Of a DNA stretch of 5,686 nt, positions 1-5,658 are shown piece by piece; within the stretch, counting starts at the first letter, position 1, and every line of letters starts with the position of its first letter. Location: contig JABABF010000037.1 in assembly GCA_014238345.1 (NCBI GenBank), forward strand, positions 1 to 5,686, in the 5' to 3' direction. The notes beneath the pieces were generated by a model. It did not search any database. It saw nothing but the letters and a program-made list of their open reading frames with translations, and was not told the DNA's origin. Source of the stretch: Gammaproteobacteria bacterium. Its GTDB lineage: Bacteria > Pseudomonadota > Gammaproteobacteria > JABABF01. The translations under genes were made by a program, and so were the position numbers.

Positions 1-222
1 CGAGGCTTGCGCCGGTGGTTTGCATTGTTGCGCTTTTTTGTGGCCTCTAAAGAGCCGACAGTGCGCGGCGCATATCGCTTGCGTCAGCTATTGGGTTGGT
101 TTGAGAGGCGGTATGGTATTACAGCGAAGGGCGAGCGATTAAGGCGAGTTCCCCCACCGAGGAAGCTGCCAGCATACTGTCAATTAGATGCTGTTGAAGC
201 GGTGTGCCAAAACGCCGTTTGA
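1..222 (+). CDS. Possible C-terminal end of an unidentified protein (truncated by the window edge)
   Basis: Frame 1 is open from the first base of the window and stops with TGA at 220-222, so this could be the last 73 codons of a gene that starts to the left. The only internal start candidates are TTG (7-9) and later GTG/TTG codons, with no clear ribosome binding site, which argues against a complete small gene. The peptide is basic and aromatic-rich at its start (RRWFALLRFF, with FVASKEP after it) and ends in DAVEAVCQNAV. I recognise no domain. Codon use (many TTG, GTG and CGC codons) is not unlike the real genes of the window. A 5-bp hairpin (TGCGC/GCGCA, 234-248) follows the stop but has no T-tract, so it is not a clear terminator. 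It may equally be a chance open frame; confidence is low. Confidence 0.27.
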   Translation, partial: RGLRRWFALLRFFVASKEPTVRGAYRLRQLLGWFERRYGITAKGERLRRVPPPRKLPAYCQLDAVEAVCQNAV

Positions 223-930
223 ACTGCGGATGTTGCGCGTATAGCGCACGAGTCAGCCGGTACGCCGCTTGCTATTTGTTGGGGATGAAGTGCCTTTAAT
301 TGCGGAAATGTGGACATGTCGTTTAAGTTGGCAGAAGTCATCCATCTAGTTTTTATCCGCCGCGTACTGTACCACTACAACATCGGGGAGCCTGATGCGC
401 AATCGCGGCTTATCGGGCTACGCAATACCCGTGTGGCACGCCGTGCTACCATAGAGTGCCGTCAGATGCAGGGGTTTTAGCAAGTATTTTGTGCTACTGA
501 TAGTTTGGGTCTGGTGGAGGATGAACTTAGCACCTCATGTGCGCGGCATATATTTGGTTATATCAAAAGCTGGTTCGTTGGGGGATGCGTTTTCCACTGA
601 TTCAAGGGGAGTATGTGCTACGCGAACCATGACCACTGTGTACTCGATTTGCTTAGCACAGTCGTGCCAATAGCTCTGAAGTAACAGTAAGAGGGTGTCT
701 GGATTTGGCTGATTGCGCATTACAACACCAGCGGTACAGGTCAATGACAGCGTATGGTGTGTGTAGATGCTCAAGAGTTTCCAGTGGGGCTAACGGCTAG
801 TGGTGGCCAGCTCATCAGGTCACACACATGGCTTCGTTGATGGCTCTGCTCAATGGTCACTCAGCTGTGTTAGCCTACGTCTGTTGGTGACACGGCTGTC
901 TTGCCCGCTTAGTCGAAGAATTGCATTGCC
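223..930. other. 708-base stretch without a supportable gene; possible decayed coding remains
   Basis: No frame on either strand gives a convincing complete gene. Sampled 60-base lines have 43-58% GC, against 63-70% in lines from the genes. Frame 1 of the plus strand carries three protein-like open pieces separated by single stops: 289-477 (with ATG at 316, containing IGEPDAQSRLIGLRNTRVAR), 481-597 and 601-666, broken by TAG at 478-480, TGA at 598-600 and TAA at 667-669. This could be a gene broken by point mutations, but five stops in the 223 codons of frame 1 from position 1 is only about half the chance expectation, so the case is weak. A minus-strand frame at 535-774 looks like chance. 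A 7-bp hairpin with a 3-base loop lies at 433-449, and a nested set of inverted repeats at 788-875 lies in front of the J-domain gene. I see no clear promoter, terminator or RNA gene. Confidence 0.5.
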
Positions 931-1641
931 ATGATCCAGATCCTTTTGCTGGCGGCTTTGGCGGCGTTCGCGGGCAGTATTTTGTCTCGTCTGTATCGCC
1001 GCTATGGTGCGTGGCCGGCACTGTTGGCACTGTCGGTAGTGATTTTAGCGGCGCTGGTGGCAACGGGGCGCGCCCATTGGGTCAGCGTGGTAGCTCTGGG
1101 AGCGCTGGCGTTGCTCAAGCGCCTTGTGTGGGTGTTTGCCCCACAGTTGCTTGCGGCACTGCCCGCCCTATGGCGGCGGCGCTTGGGTGGAGGGGCACGA
1201 GCACAATTTCGCACGAAGGTGTTGGCAGTGACATTCGATCCACTCACTGGTCGCATGGCAGGGCAGGTGCTGACTGGGGCATTTGCTGGTCGTTCCCTCG
1301 CAGAACTGAGCGAGGATGAATTACTTGAGCTGTTGGAGCAGTGTCAGCGTGAAGATCAGTCGGCAGCCTTGCTGTTGCAGAGTTATATCGCTTACGCGCA
1401 TCCCGATAGGCAGACCCCTGGAGCAACCCCTGGCAATGATGGTGTGCCACCGCCACGCTCCACCATGAGCCTAGAGCAAGCGCGAGCGGTTCTTGGTGTG
1501 GAAGTGGAAGCCGACCGAGAGGCCGTTCTCGCTGCCCATCGCCGCTTGGTGCAACGTATGCACCCCGACCGAGGCGGCAACAGCTATTTGGCTTCAATGA
1601 TCAATCAGGCGCGCGACTGTTTGCTGGACGATCAGGACTGA
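931..1641 (+). CDS. Membrane-anchored J-domain (DnaJ-like, type III) co-chaperone
   Basis: This 236-residue protein is predicted to recruit an Hsp70 (DnaK-type) partner to the inner membrane. Residues 2-20 and 28-46 are hydrophobic membrane segments and 49-80 holds another largely apolar stretch; residues 81-95 are basic (WRRRLGGGAR). The middle region (about 95-158) matches, as I recall it, the conserved body of this gammaproteobacterial family: a DPLTGRMAGQVLTGAFAGR stretch, an acidic ELSEDELLELL helix and SAALLLQSYIAYAHPDR. A Pro/Gly-rich linker (161-177) leads to a C-terminal J-domain (about 179-232) with the Hsp70-contacting HPD at 211-213 inside HPDRGGNSYL, the short form also found in mitochondrial Pam18/TIM14. 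There is no Gly/Phe region or zinc finger. The ATG at 931 begins directly at the first membrane segment, but upstream there is only a weak GAAG 12 bases away. Its client is unknown. It converges on the amidase gene with 9 bases between stops and no visible intrinsic terminator. Confidence 0.9.
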   Translation: MIQILLLAALAAFAGSILSRLYRRYGAWPALLALSVVILAALVATGRAHWVSVVALGALALLKRLVWVFAPQLLAALPALWRRRLGGGARAQFRTKVLAVTFDPLTGRMAGQVLTGAFAGRSLAELSEDELLELLEQCQREDQSAALLLQSYIAYAHPDRQTPGATPGNDGVPPPRSTMSLEQARAVLGVEVEADREAVLAAHRRLVQRMHPDRGGNSYLASMINQARDCLLDDQD

Positions 1642-1650
1642 GTAGAGCGT

Positions 1651-3387
1651 TTAACTCCAATCTGGTGGGTAGTGATGTGCCCATGGCCGCTCTCGCTCTA
1701 GCTGTCCAGCAAGGCGGAACAGGGTGCTTTCATCGTTCATATGTGCGGCAAACATCACCCCGATAGGCACTTGCTGTGCATTCCAGTACAAGGGCACCGA
1801 CATAGCGGGTTGACCTGATATGTTGTACAAATTGGTAAAGGCGGCATAGGGCAACACGGCGTGTAATAGTTCGTCTTGGGTCTTCTGTTTTCCAATCGTA
1901 CCGATCTTGGCTGGTGGCAGGCCGAGGGTCGGGCCCAAGATCACATCGAAATCACTGAAATGCTGTGCCAGTCGCCGCCCGAACTGCCGTAGCGAAGCCA
2001 GTGCATTGAGGTAGTAGGTAGCGGTGATACGGCGCCCACCGACGATGCTATTCCAAGTGATGTCCTCTAATAGGCGGGACGGATTAGCTACTTTTCCGAA
2101 GCGGTTTTCGTGGGACTGAAAAACTGTCGCCCAGTGGCTTGAGTTGACCACCCCAAAGCCGATCATGATGTCCTCAAGCCGACCGTTGGGCATGCGCGTT
2201 TCCACAAGTCGGTGGCGCAACTTGCTACACAGTGTGATGGCATCTTCTAGTGCATCTTCACAGTCCCGATGCAGCTCCATCGGATAGGGCGGCGCACGCA
2301 CTACGGCAATGCGCAGGCGACCGGGCGCACGGCGCGTCTCTGCCAGATAGGATCTGGGTGGTGGGGTGATGTGATAGGTGGCACCGGGTTCGGAGCCATG
2401 GGTGGCATCAAGCAGAGCGGCGCTGTCGCGCACGGTGCGGCTCAGCACATGGCTGGTGGAGAAACCCGCAGTGAACTCCATGTGTGCAGGTCCGGTGGGG
2501 AGGCGCCCGCGGCTTGGCTTCAGCCCGAACAGCCCGCAGGCAGATGCTGGGATGCGGATTGACCCGCCGCCATCGGTGCCGTGTGCCACGGGAACCACTC
2601 CGGTTGCCACGGCAACCGCTGACCCTCCAGAGGAGCCTCCCGTGCTGAGATTGTGATTCCATGGGTTGCGGGTTGGGCCGTGCAATATCGGCTCGGTGGT
2701 GACCGAGCCGCCAAATTCTGGCGAGGCGGTTTTGCCGAAGATCACCAGTCCGGCATCTTGGTAGCGATGCACCACCGTGCTGGTTTGTGTAGCGACCGAG
2801 TCGCGGAACAGCCGCGAGCCTCTGGTGGTGATAGTGCCTTGTAAGTCCACGCTCAGGTCTTTAAGTAGGAAGGGGATGCCGCCGAGTGGTCCGGTGGGGG
2901 TGTGCTTTGCCAACACTTTGCGGGCGCGGTCGTAGAGCGGTACAGTCATGAAGTTCAGGGCGGCATCGACTTCTTCAGCACGGGCGATGGCGATTTCCAG
3001 CAAAGTCAGCGGCGTGACTTCTCCACGCCGCACCATGGCCGCTAGCGATACGGCATCATGGCGGCGATATTCGTTGAAGTCCAGCAGTTGATCGGATGAA
3101 TCACGCTTGGTTGAGCTGCTTAGTAGCGTACGCAGTGGTGGTAGGGCGGTGGCGCAAGAGGGCAACGCCGCCGCTCCGGCGACCGCCAGTGCGAGCCGTA
3201 GTAACAGATCGCGTCGTCCCATAGGCTGTGCCGTGAGTACGTTGCTGTCAATGGTCTCAGGGTTGTTGTTGCGTATGGCAGTACTCATGCCGCTATCGTC
3301 GCTTGGCTGTGGTGGTGCATGGTGGCGTGTCAATGGATTGTCGGCAACGACTGAACTGCCAATGATAGTGGAGTAGGATTTACTCAT
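1651..3387 (-). CDS. Amidase signature family enzyme with Tat-type signal peptide
   Basis: This 578-residue enzyme is predicted to hydrolyse a carboxylic amide, probably in the periplasm; the substrate is unknown. The Ser-cisSer-Lys triad of the amidase signature family is complete: Lys176 in GIPFLLKDL, cis-Ser252 in TGGSSGGS, and nucleophile Ser276 in GTDGGGSIRIP. The two serines are 24 residues apart, as in fatty acid amide hydrolase. The C-terminus (LAGQLERERPWAHHYPP) is typical of the family. A twin-arginine signal, GRRDLLLRLAL then an alanine-rich core and CATA, lies at residues 57-81, with a likely cleavage after the ATA. The start at 3387 is chosen because its ATG overlaps the lyase stop (ATGA), suggesting coupling, though no Shine-Dalgarno is visible. 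This leaves a 56-residue leader before the RR motif. In-frame ATGs at 3288 (545 residues) and 3222 (523 residues, beginning at the RR motif) are real alternatives, and 3288 gives a more usual Tat n-region. A longer frame open from 3483 lies inside the lyase gene and is not favoured. Confidence 0.92.
   Translation of the reverse strand: MSKSYSTIIGSSVVADNPLTRHHAPPQPSDDSGMSTAIRNNNPETIDSNVLTAQPMGRRDLLLRLALAVAGAAALPSCATALPPLRTLLSSSTKRDSSDQLLDFNEYRRHDAVSLAAMVRRGEVTPLTLLEIAIARAEEVDAALNFMTVPLYDRARKVLAKHTPTGPLGGIPFLLKDLSVDLQGTITTRGSRLFRDSVATQTSTVVHRYQDAGLVIFGKTASPEFGGSVTTEPILHGPTRNPWNHNLSTGGSSGGSAVAVATGVVPVAHGTDGGGSIRIPASACGLFGLKPSRGRLPTGPAHMEFTAGFSTSHVLSRTVRDSAALLDATHGSEPGATYHITPPPRSYLAETRRAPGRLRIAVVRAPPYPMELHRDCEDALEDAITLCSKLRHRLVETRMPNGRLEDIMIGFGVVNSSHWATVFQSHENRFGKVANPSRLLEDITWNSIVGGRRITATYYLNALASLRQFGRRLAQHFSDFDVILGPTLGLPPAKIGTIGKQKTQDELLHAVLPYAAFTNLYNISGQPAMSVPLYWNAQQVPIGVMFAAHMNDESTLFRLAGQLERERPWAHHYPPDWS
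2689..2710. repeat. Perfect 9-bp inverted repeat inside the amidase gene
   Basis: CGGCTCGGT and ACCGAGCCG flank a 4-base loop (GGTG on the plus strand), within codons for the segment between the PEFGG and ILHGPTRNPW stretches of the amidase. It is strong enough to form a hairpin in the mRNA, but there is no T-tract and it may simply reflect GC-rich codon use. Confidence 0.6.
3384..3387 (-). promoter_or_regulatory. ATGA stop/start overlap (translational coupling, lyase to amidase)
   Basis: On the minus strand the lyase stop TGA (3386-3384) shares three bases with an ATG (3387-3385) in the amidase frame. No Shine-Dalgarno precedes this ATG (the upstream bases are C-rich: CCCCCCATCGCC), so initiation here would depend on ribosomes ending on the lyase gene. 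If the amidase really begins at 3288 the overlap is coincidental. Confidence 0.6.
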
Positions 3388-4295
3388 GGCGATGGGGGGC
3401 TGTGCATTGCGGCGTGGCGAGCCAGTGCCAGCAGGCGCTGTGCCTCCATTGCGTGTAAGGCCTCGACCAGCTGTCCGTCGCAAACTGCGACACTGCGTCC
3501 TTGGCGGCGAGCCTGTTGCCAGCTTTCAAGTAGCCTTGTCGAGGCCTCGCACTCGGCTGTTGTCGGCGCAAAGCAGGTGTTGGCCGCTTCGATTTGCGCT
3601 GGATGAATGAGGGTTTTACCATCAAAACCCAGTGCGCGCCCCTGTGCACAGACCGCGCGCAGACCCGCTTCATCGTGCAGATTGAGGTGGACTCCATCAA
3701 GGGCATCAATGCCGTGGACACGAGCTGCCAGCACACATTGTTGCAGTGCGAGTTGCAGTCCAGCGCGCTCAGGCGTTGGAGCAACGCGCAATGCGCGCCC
3801 TAAATCCGAGGTGCCTATAACCAGCACTGCTGCGCCAGCCGCCGCGATCTCTCCCGCGGCCATGATGCCCGACGGCGTCTCCAACATGACCCATAGAGGG
3901 GCGGCTTTGATCCCCAAATCGCTTAGTGCTGTGGCAGTACGCTGCAGGACATCGGCGGATTCCACCTTGGGCAACAACACACCGTCTGCAGTTGCGGCAA
4001 TCACCAAATCATCACGCCACCAAGGCGTATCTTCACCGTTGATGCGTACGACGTACTCGATGCGCCCTTGCCCGCTCTCATGTGCCTGTGCCAGCGCTTG
4101 TATTACCGACTGTCGTGCCGCATCCTTGGCCTCGGGAGCTACCGCATCTTCTAGATCATAGATCAACACATCGGCCAGCAGTGACGGAGCCCGTGCCAGT
4201 GCGCGGGGGTTATCACCGGGGACAAAAAGTGCCGAGCGACGCAATTGTGGCTCGCTGTTGGCCAGCAGCTCTGGCGACTGTGTCGGGTTGTTCAA
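3384..4295 (-). CDS. CitE-like CoA-ester lyase (HpcH/HpaI aldolase / citrate lyase beta family)
   Basis: This 303-residue cytoplasmic TIM-barrel enzyme is of the family that cleaves or forms 3-hydroxyacyl-CoA esters such as malyl-CoA, citramalyl-CoA or citryl-CoA with a divalent metal. Family motifs appear in order: RSALFVPG (20-27), DLEDAV (47-52), VRIN with the substrate-binding Arg84, LLPK (107-110), LETPSG with presumed metal ligand Glu139, TSDLGR with presumed metal ligand Asp164, and GFDGKTLIHPAQ (223-234). The C-terminal VCDGQLVEALH segment departs from the DGxMxDRPH form common in stand-alone lyases. Length is normal for the family. No citrate lyase alpha or gamma subunit is nearby, so this is not a classical citrate lyase complex. 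The start is TTG at 4295-4293, with GGAG 8 bases upstream inside the HAD gene and a 4-base overlap with the HAD stop; no better in-frame start precedes the RSALFVPG motif. The exact substrate cannot be read from sequence; citramalyl-CoA or malyl-CoA lyase activity is the first guess. Confidence 0.9.
   Translation of the reverse strand: MNNPTQSPELLANSEPQLRRSALFVPGDNPRALARAPSLLADVLIYDLEDAVAPEAKDAARQSVIQALAQAHESGQGRIEYVVRINGEDTPWWRDDLVIAATADGVLLPKVESADVLQRTATALSDLGIKAAPLWVMLETPSGIMAAGEIAAAGAAVLVIGTSDLGRALRVAPTPERAGLQLALQQCVLAARVHGIDALDGVHLNLHDEAGLRAVCAQGRALGFDGKTLIHPAQIEAANTCFAPTTAECEASTRLLESWQQARRQGRSVAVCDGQLVEALHAMEAQRLLALARHAAMHSPPSP
4292..4295 (-). promoter_or_regulatory. TTGA stop/start overlap (translational coupling, HAD to lyase)
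   Basis: The HAD stop TGA (4294-4292) overlaps the TTG start of the lyase (4295-4293). Termination and re-initiation at this site would tie lyase output to HAD translation, while the non-ATG start should lower its independent initiation. Confidence 0.75.
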
Positions 4296-4978
4296 AAGCT
4301 GCGCTCCGCCAGCAGGGCATCAAGTTCGGCAAGCGCGGCGGCATCATCTTCGCCGACCAGCACAGTGTGCAGGCCGAGAGCCGCTGCGGCTTGGGTGTTG
4401 CCGTCAAAATCGTCGAGAAAGATACTCCGCTCTGGCGCGATGCTGCCGAGCCGCTCCAAGGCGAGATGGAAGATCGCTGGGTTTGGCTTGCGGATGCCCT
4501 CAACCGAGGAGTCGATAACGGTGTGGAAGACTTCGTCTACCGGATAGGGCAACAGAGCGCGCCAGCCGTCGCGATACTCGGCGATATTATTGGTGACGAT
4601 GGCCAGTTGGTAGCCCGCAGTGCGCAGTTGTTGAGCGCGCTGGACAAACTGCGTGCGCAAGCCTCCATCGGAGGGGAAGGAGCCAAAGGCCTCGTAGAGA
4701 TCTAAGTCGCGGGGTAAACCCAACTTGCGTCCCAGCGCGATAATTTTCTCCCGAGCTACCTCCATGGAGATTTCACCGCGCTCAAGGCGGTGCCATGGGT
4801 GGTCAGTATCTTGGTAGTAGTCGCCGAACATAGTGCTACCCACTAGCATGGGATCCATGTCGACAGATTTTGCGTAACCAGCCAGCATTGAGAAAGGCGA
4901 CAGTGTGAAGACCCCGCCAAAATCCCATAGCACAGCCTCTATGGCATACGCTGTTGAGGTGCTATTTTTTGAGGTCAT
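4292..4978 (-). CDS. HAD-superfamily hydrolase, subfamily IA (ACAD10/epoxide-hydrolase-N-terminal-like)
   Basis: This predicted 228-residue cytoplasmic protein has the HAD motifs in order: motif I VLWDFGGVFT with nucleophile Asp19, an insertion helical cap with HRLERGEIS (about 63-71), motif II IVTNN (Thr129), motif III Lys164 in GIRKPNP, and motif IV Asp189-Asp190 in IFLDDFDGN. The DFGGV motif I, the LERGEI cap segment and the LDDxxGN motif IV resemble the phosphatase-like domain in ACAD10 and related bacterial proteins. The Asp normally two residues after the nucleophile is Gly, as in other members of that group, so phosphatase activity is not assured. The start at 4978 puts motif I at the usual distance from the N-terminus; ATGs at 5029 and 5080 would add 17 and 34 low-complexity residues. 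None of the three has a good Shine-Dalgarno. It is first in a coupled operon with a CoA-ester lyase and an amidase, which suggests a role in acyl-CoA or hydroxy-acid metabolism. Confidence 0.87.
   Translation of the reverse strand: MTSKNSTSTAYAIEAVLWDFGGVFTLSPFSMLAGYAKSVDMDPMLVGSTMFGDYYQDTDHPWHRLERGEISMEVAREKIIALGRKLGLPRDLDLYEAFGSFPSDGGLRTQFVQRAQQLRTAGYQLAIVTNNIAEYRDGWRALLPYPVDEVFHTVIDSSVEGIRKPNPAIFHLALERLGSIAPERSIFLDDFDGNTQAAAALGLHTVLVGEDDAAALAELDALLAERSF
4304..4307 (-). promoter_or_regulatory. Ribosome binding site of the CoA-ester lyase
   Basis: GGAG on the minus strand lies 8 bases before the TTG at 4295, within the last codons of the HAD gene. It is the only clear Shine-Dalgarno found in the operon and supports the TTG as the true start. 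Confidence 0.7.
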
Positions 4979-5000
4979 AGTGAGAGAAGGGGGCGAGGGA

Positions 5001-5029
5001 TCTATATTTGAACAGACCGTAGACGACAT
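5001..5029 (-). promoter_or_regulatory. Weak candidate promoter of the HAD-lyase-amidase operon
   Basis: On the minus strand, TATAGA (5006-5001) in a short AT-rich patch resembles a -10 box and lies 23 bases before the ATG at 4978. The hexamer 17 bases upstream, ATGTCG (5029-5024), matches the -35 consensus at only three of six positions. If real, it would exclude the starts at 5029 and 5080. It could easily be chance. Confidence 0.15.
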
Positions 5030-5142
5030 CGCCACTGTCTGTAGTGAAGCGGGCGACTTACGATTGCGGTAGCGCTCCATGTTTTTTCAAGCTGAAGTGT
5101 CGCACCACCTCTTTGCCTTGATACATGCCGTGGCACCTGTCT

Positions 5143-5541
5143 TTATTCTAAACCGTAGCCAGCGCCCACCATGTCATAGAGCGGCTCCAGAAATTCAGCA
5201 CGGATCTCAATGGCATCCCCGGACGCGTCTGGAAACCGTGGTAGCCCCTCTTCAAGGGCGCTTTTGTCAGAGTCGGGGCGGCGATTATGTTTGGAGGTGG
5301 CCGAGTGGCTCGGGCTCTTTGCTCGGGTTGGCCCAGACGCGCACAGATTCTTACAATTTGTGCGTGCTGTTATGGTGCTCATTGCAGGTAGAGTAGGATG
5401 GCGTGGTCGTTGATTTGCATCGGGCAGTAGTGCCGCATACCCTGCATGGAGCTGGTACTGTGAATACTGGGGAGGTTCGCCTTTGCCGACTGGACGTACT
5501 CCCCACAAGCGGTCGCCGGAGCCCTTCGGGTGATCTAGCAT
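5143..5541 (-). CDS. Doubtful hypothetical ORF, possibly a decayed gene
   Basis: This is a 132-codon open frame from ATG at 5541 to TAA at 5145-5143, just upstream of the HAD gene and on the same strand. I recognise no family. Its two ends look protein-like: the beginning contains GSGDRLWGVRPVGKGEPPQY and the end contains ASGDAIEIRAEF, then LEPLYDMVGAGYGLE. The middle (about residues 47-95) is rich in Ser, Thr, Arg, Pro and Asn, with no hydrophobic core. The frame stays open upstream of the ATG for about 24 codons, to a TGA, and contains SGDEHGEV, so the ATG is not an obvious true start, and no Shine-Dalgarno is seen. It may be a chance ORF, a broken gene whose middle lies in another frame, or a poorly conserved small protein. 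Confidence 0.22.
   Translation of the reverse strand: MLDHPKGSGDRLWGVRPVGKGEPPQYSQYQLHAGYAALLPDANQRPRHPTLPAMSTITARTNCKNLCASGPTRAKSPSHSATSKHNRRPDSDKSALEEGLPRFPDASGDAIEIRAEFLEPLYDMVGAGYGLE
5338..5366 (+). repeat. Imperfect 12-bp hairpin in the intergenic region
   Basis: CGCGCACAGATT and AATTTGTGCGTG pair around a 5-base loop (CTTAC). Two of the twelve pairs are G-T, which are stable only in a plus-strand transcript; on the minus strand they become A-C mismatches. There is no T-tract after it, so it is not a standard terminator. Confidence 0.45.
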
Positions 5542-5643
5542 GACCTCACCGTGTTCATCGCCGCTCCAGCAACCATGATGCGACCGTGGCGGCGCATCCA
5601 GTGGTGGCTGTTTTCATCGTACTACTGCACAAGCGTCCAGTAT

Positions 5644-5658
5644 CCCCCAAATTGGGGG
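5644..5658. repeat. Short palindrome CCCCCAA-A-TTGGGGG
   Basis: Seven-base arms CCCCCAA and TTGGGGG surround a single central base. As an RNA it would form at most a 6-bp stem with a 3-base loop. The symmetry also suits a dimeric DNA-binding protein, but no partner gene or promoter is visible nearby. Confidence 0.4.

Noticed and set aside
535..774. 79-codon minus-strand ORF in the left flank
   Set aside because: No recognisable motif, no ribosome binding site, and the frame is no more protein-like than the plus-strand frames over the same bases.
1..930. Insertion sequence or prophage remnant
   Set aside because: No terminal inverted repeats, target duplications, DDE motif or integrase signature could be found in the left flank.
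921..1319. 132-codon plus-strand ORF overlapping the J-domain gene in another frame
   Set aside because: Gly/Ser/Ala-rich shadow of a GC-rich gene; the 931-1641 frame carries the membrane segments and the HPD motif.
1642..1700. Possible bidirectional terminator between the convergent J-domain and amidase genes
   Set aside because: The gap is 9 bases; the only inverted repeat (TAGAGCG at 1643-1649 with CGCTCTA at 1694-1700) has a 44-base loop and no T-tract.
3388..3483. Extension of the amidase to the first ATG/GTG-type start of its open frame at 3483
   Set aside because: It would overlap the conserved C-terminal part of the lyase by 100 bases, the added residues are Arg/Gly/Pro-rich shadow sequence, and a start that exactly overlaps the lyase stop is available.
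3607..4161. 184-codon plus-strand ORF opposite the lyase gene
   Set aside because: Ser/Ala/Arg/Pro-rich translation typical of an antisense shadow; the lyase on the other strand has all family motifs.
3384..4295. Classical citrate lyase beta subunit (citE of a citDEF cluster)
   Set aside because: No acyl-carrier gamma subunit, alpha subunit or CitX/CitC-type accessory gene is next to it; its neighbours are a HAD protein and an amidase, so only the family name is supported.
4082..4705. 207-codon plus-strand ORF opposite the lyase and HAD genes
   Set aside because: It lies wholly antisense to two genes with complete family motifs, and its product (Ala, Gly and Val rich with no recognisable motif) follows from their GC-rich codons.
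5290..5370. tRNA-Ser/Leu-like string TGGCCGAGTGG
   Set aside because: Only the D-arm-like piece is present; there is no acceptor pairing, anticodon stem or TTCRA T-loop at the right distance.
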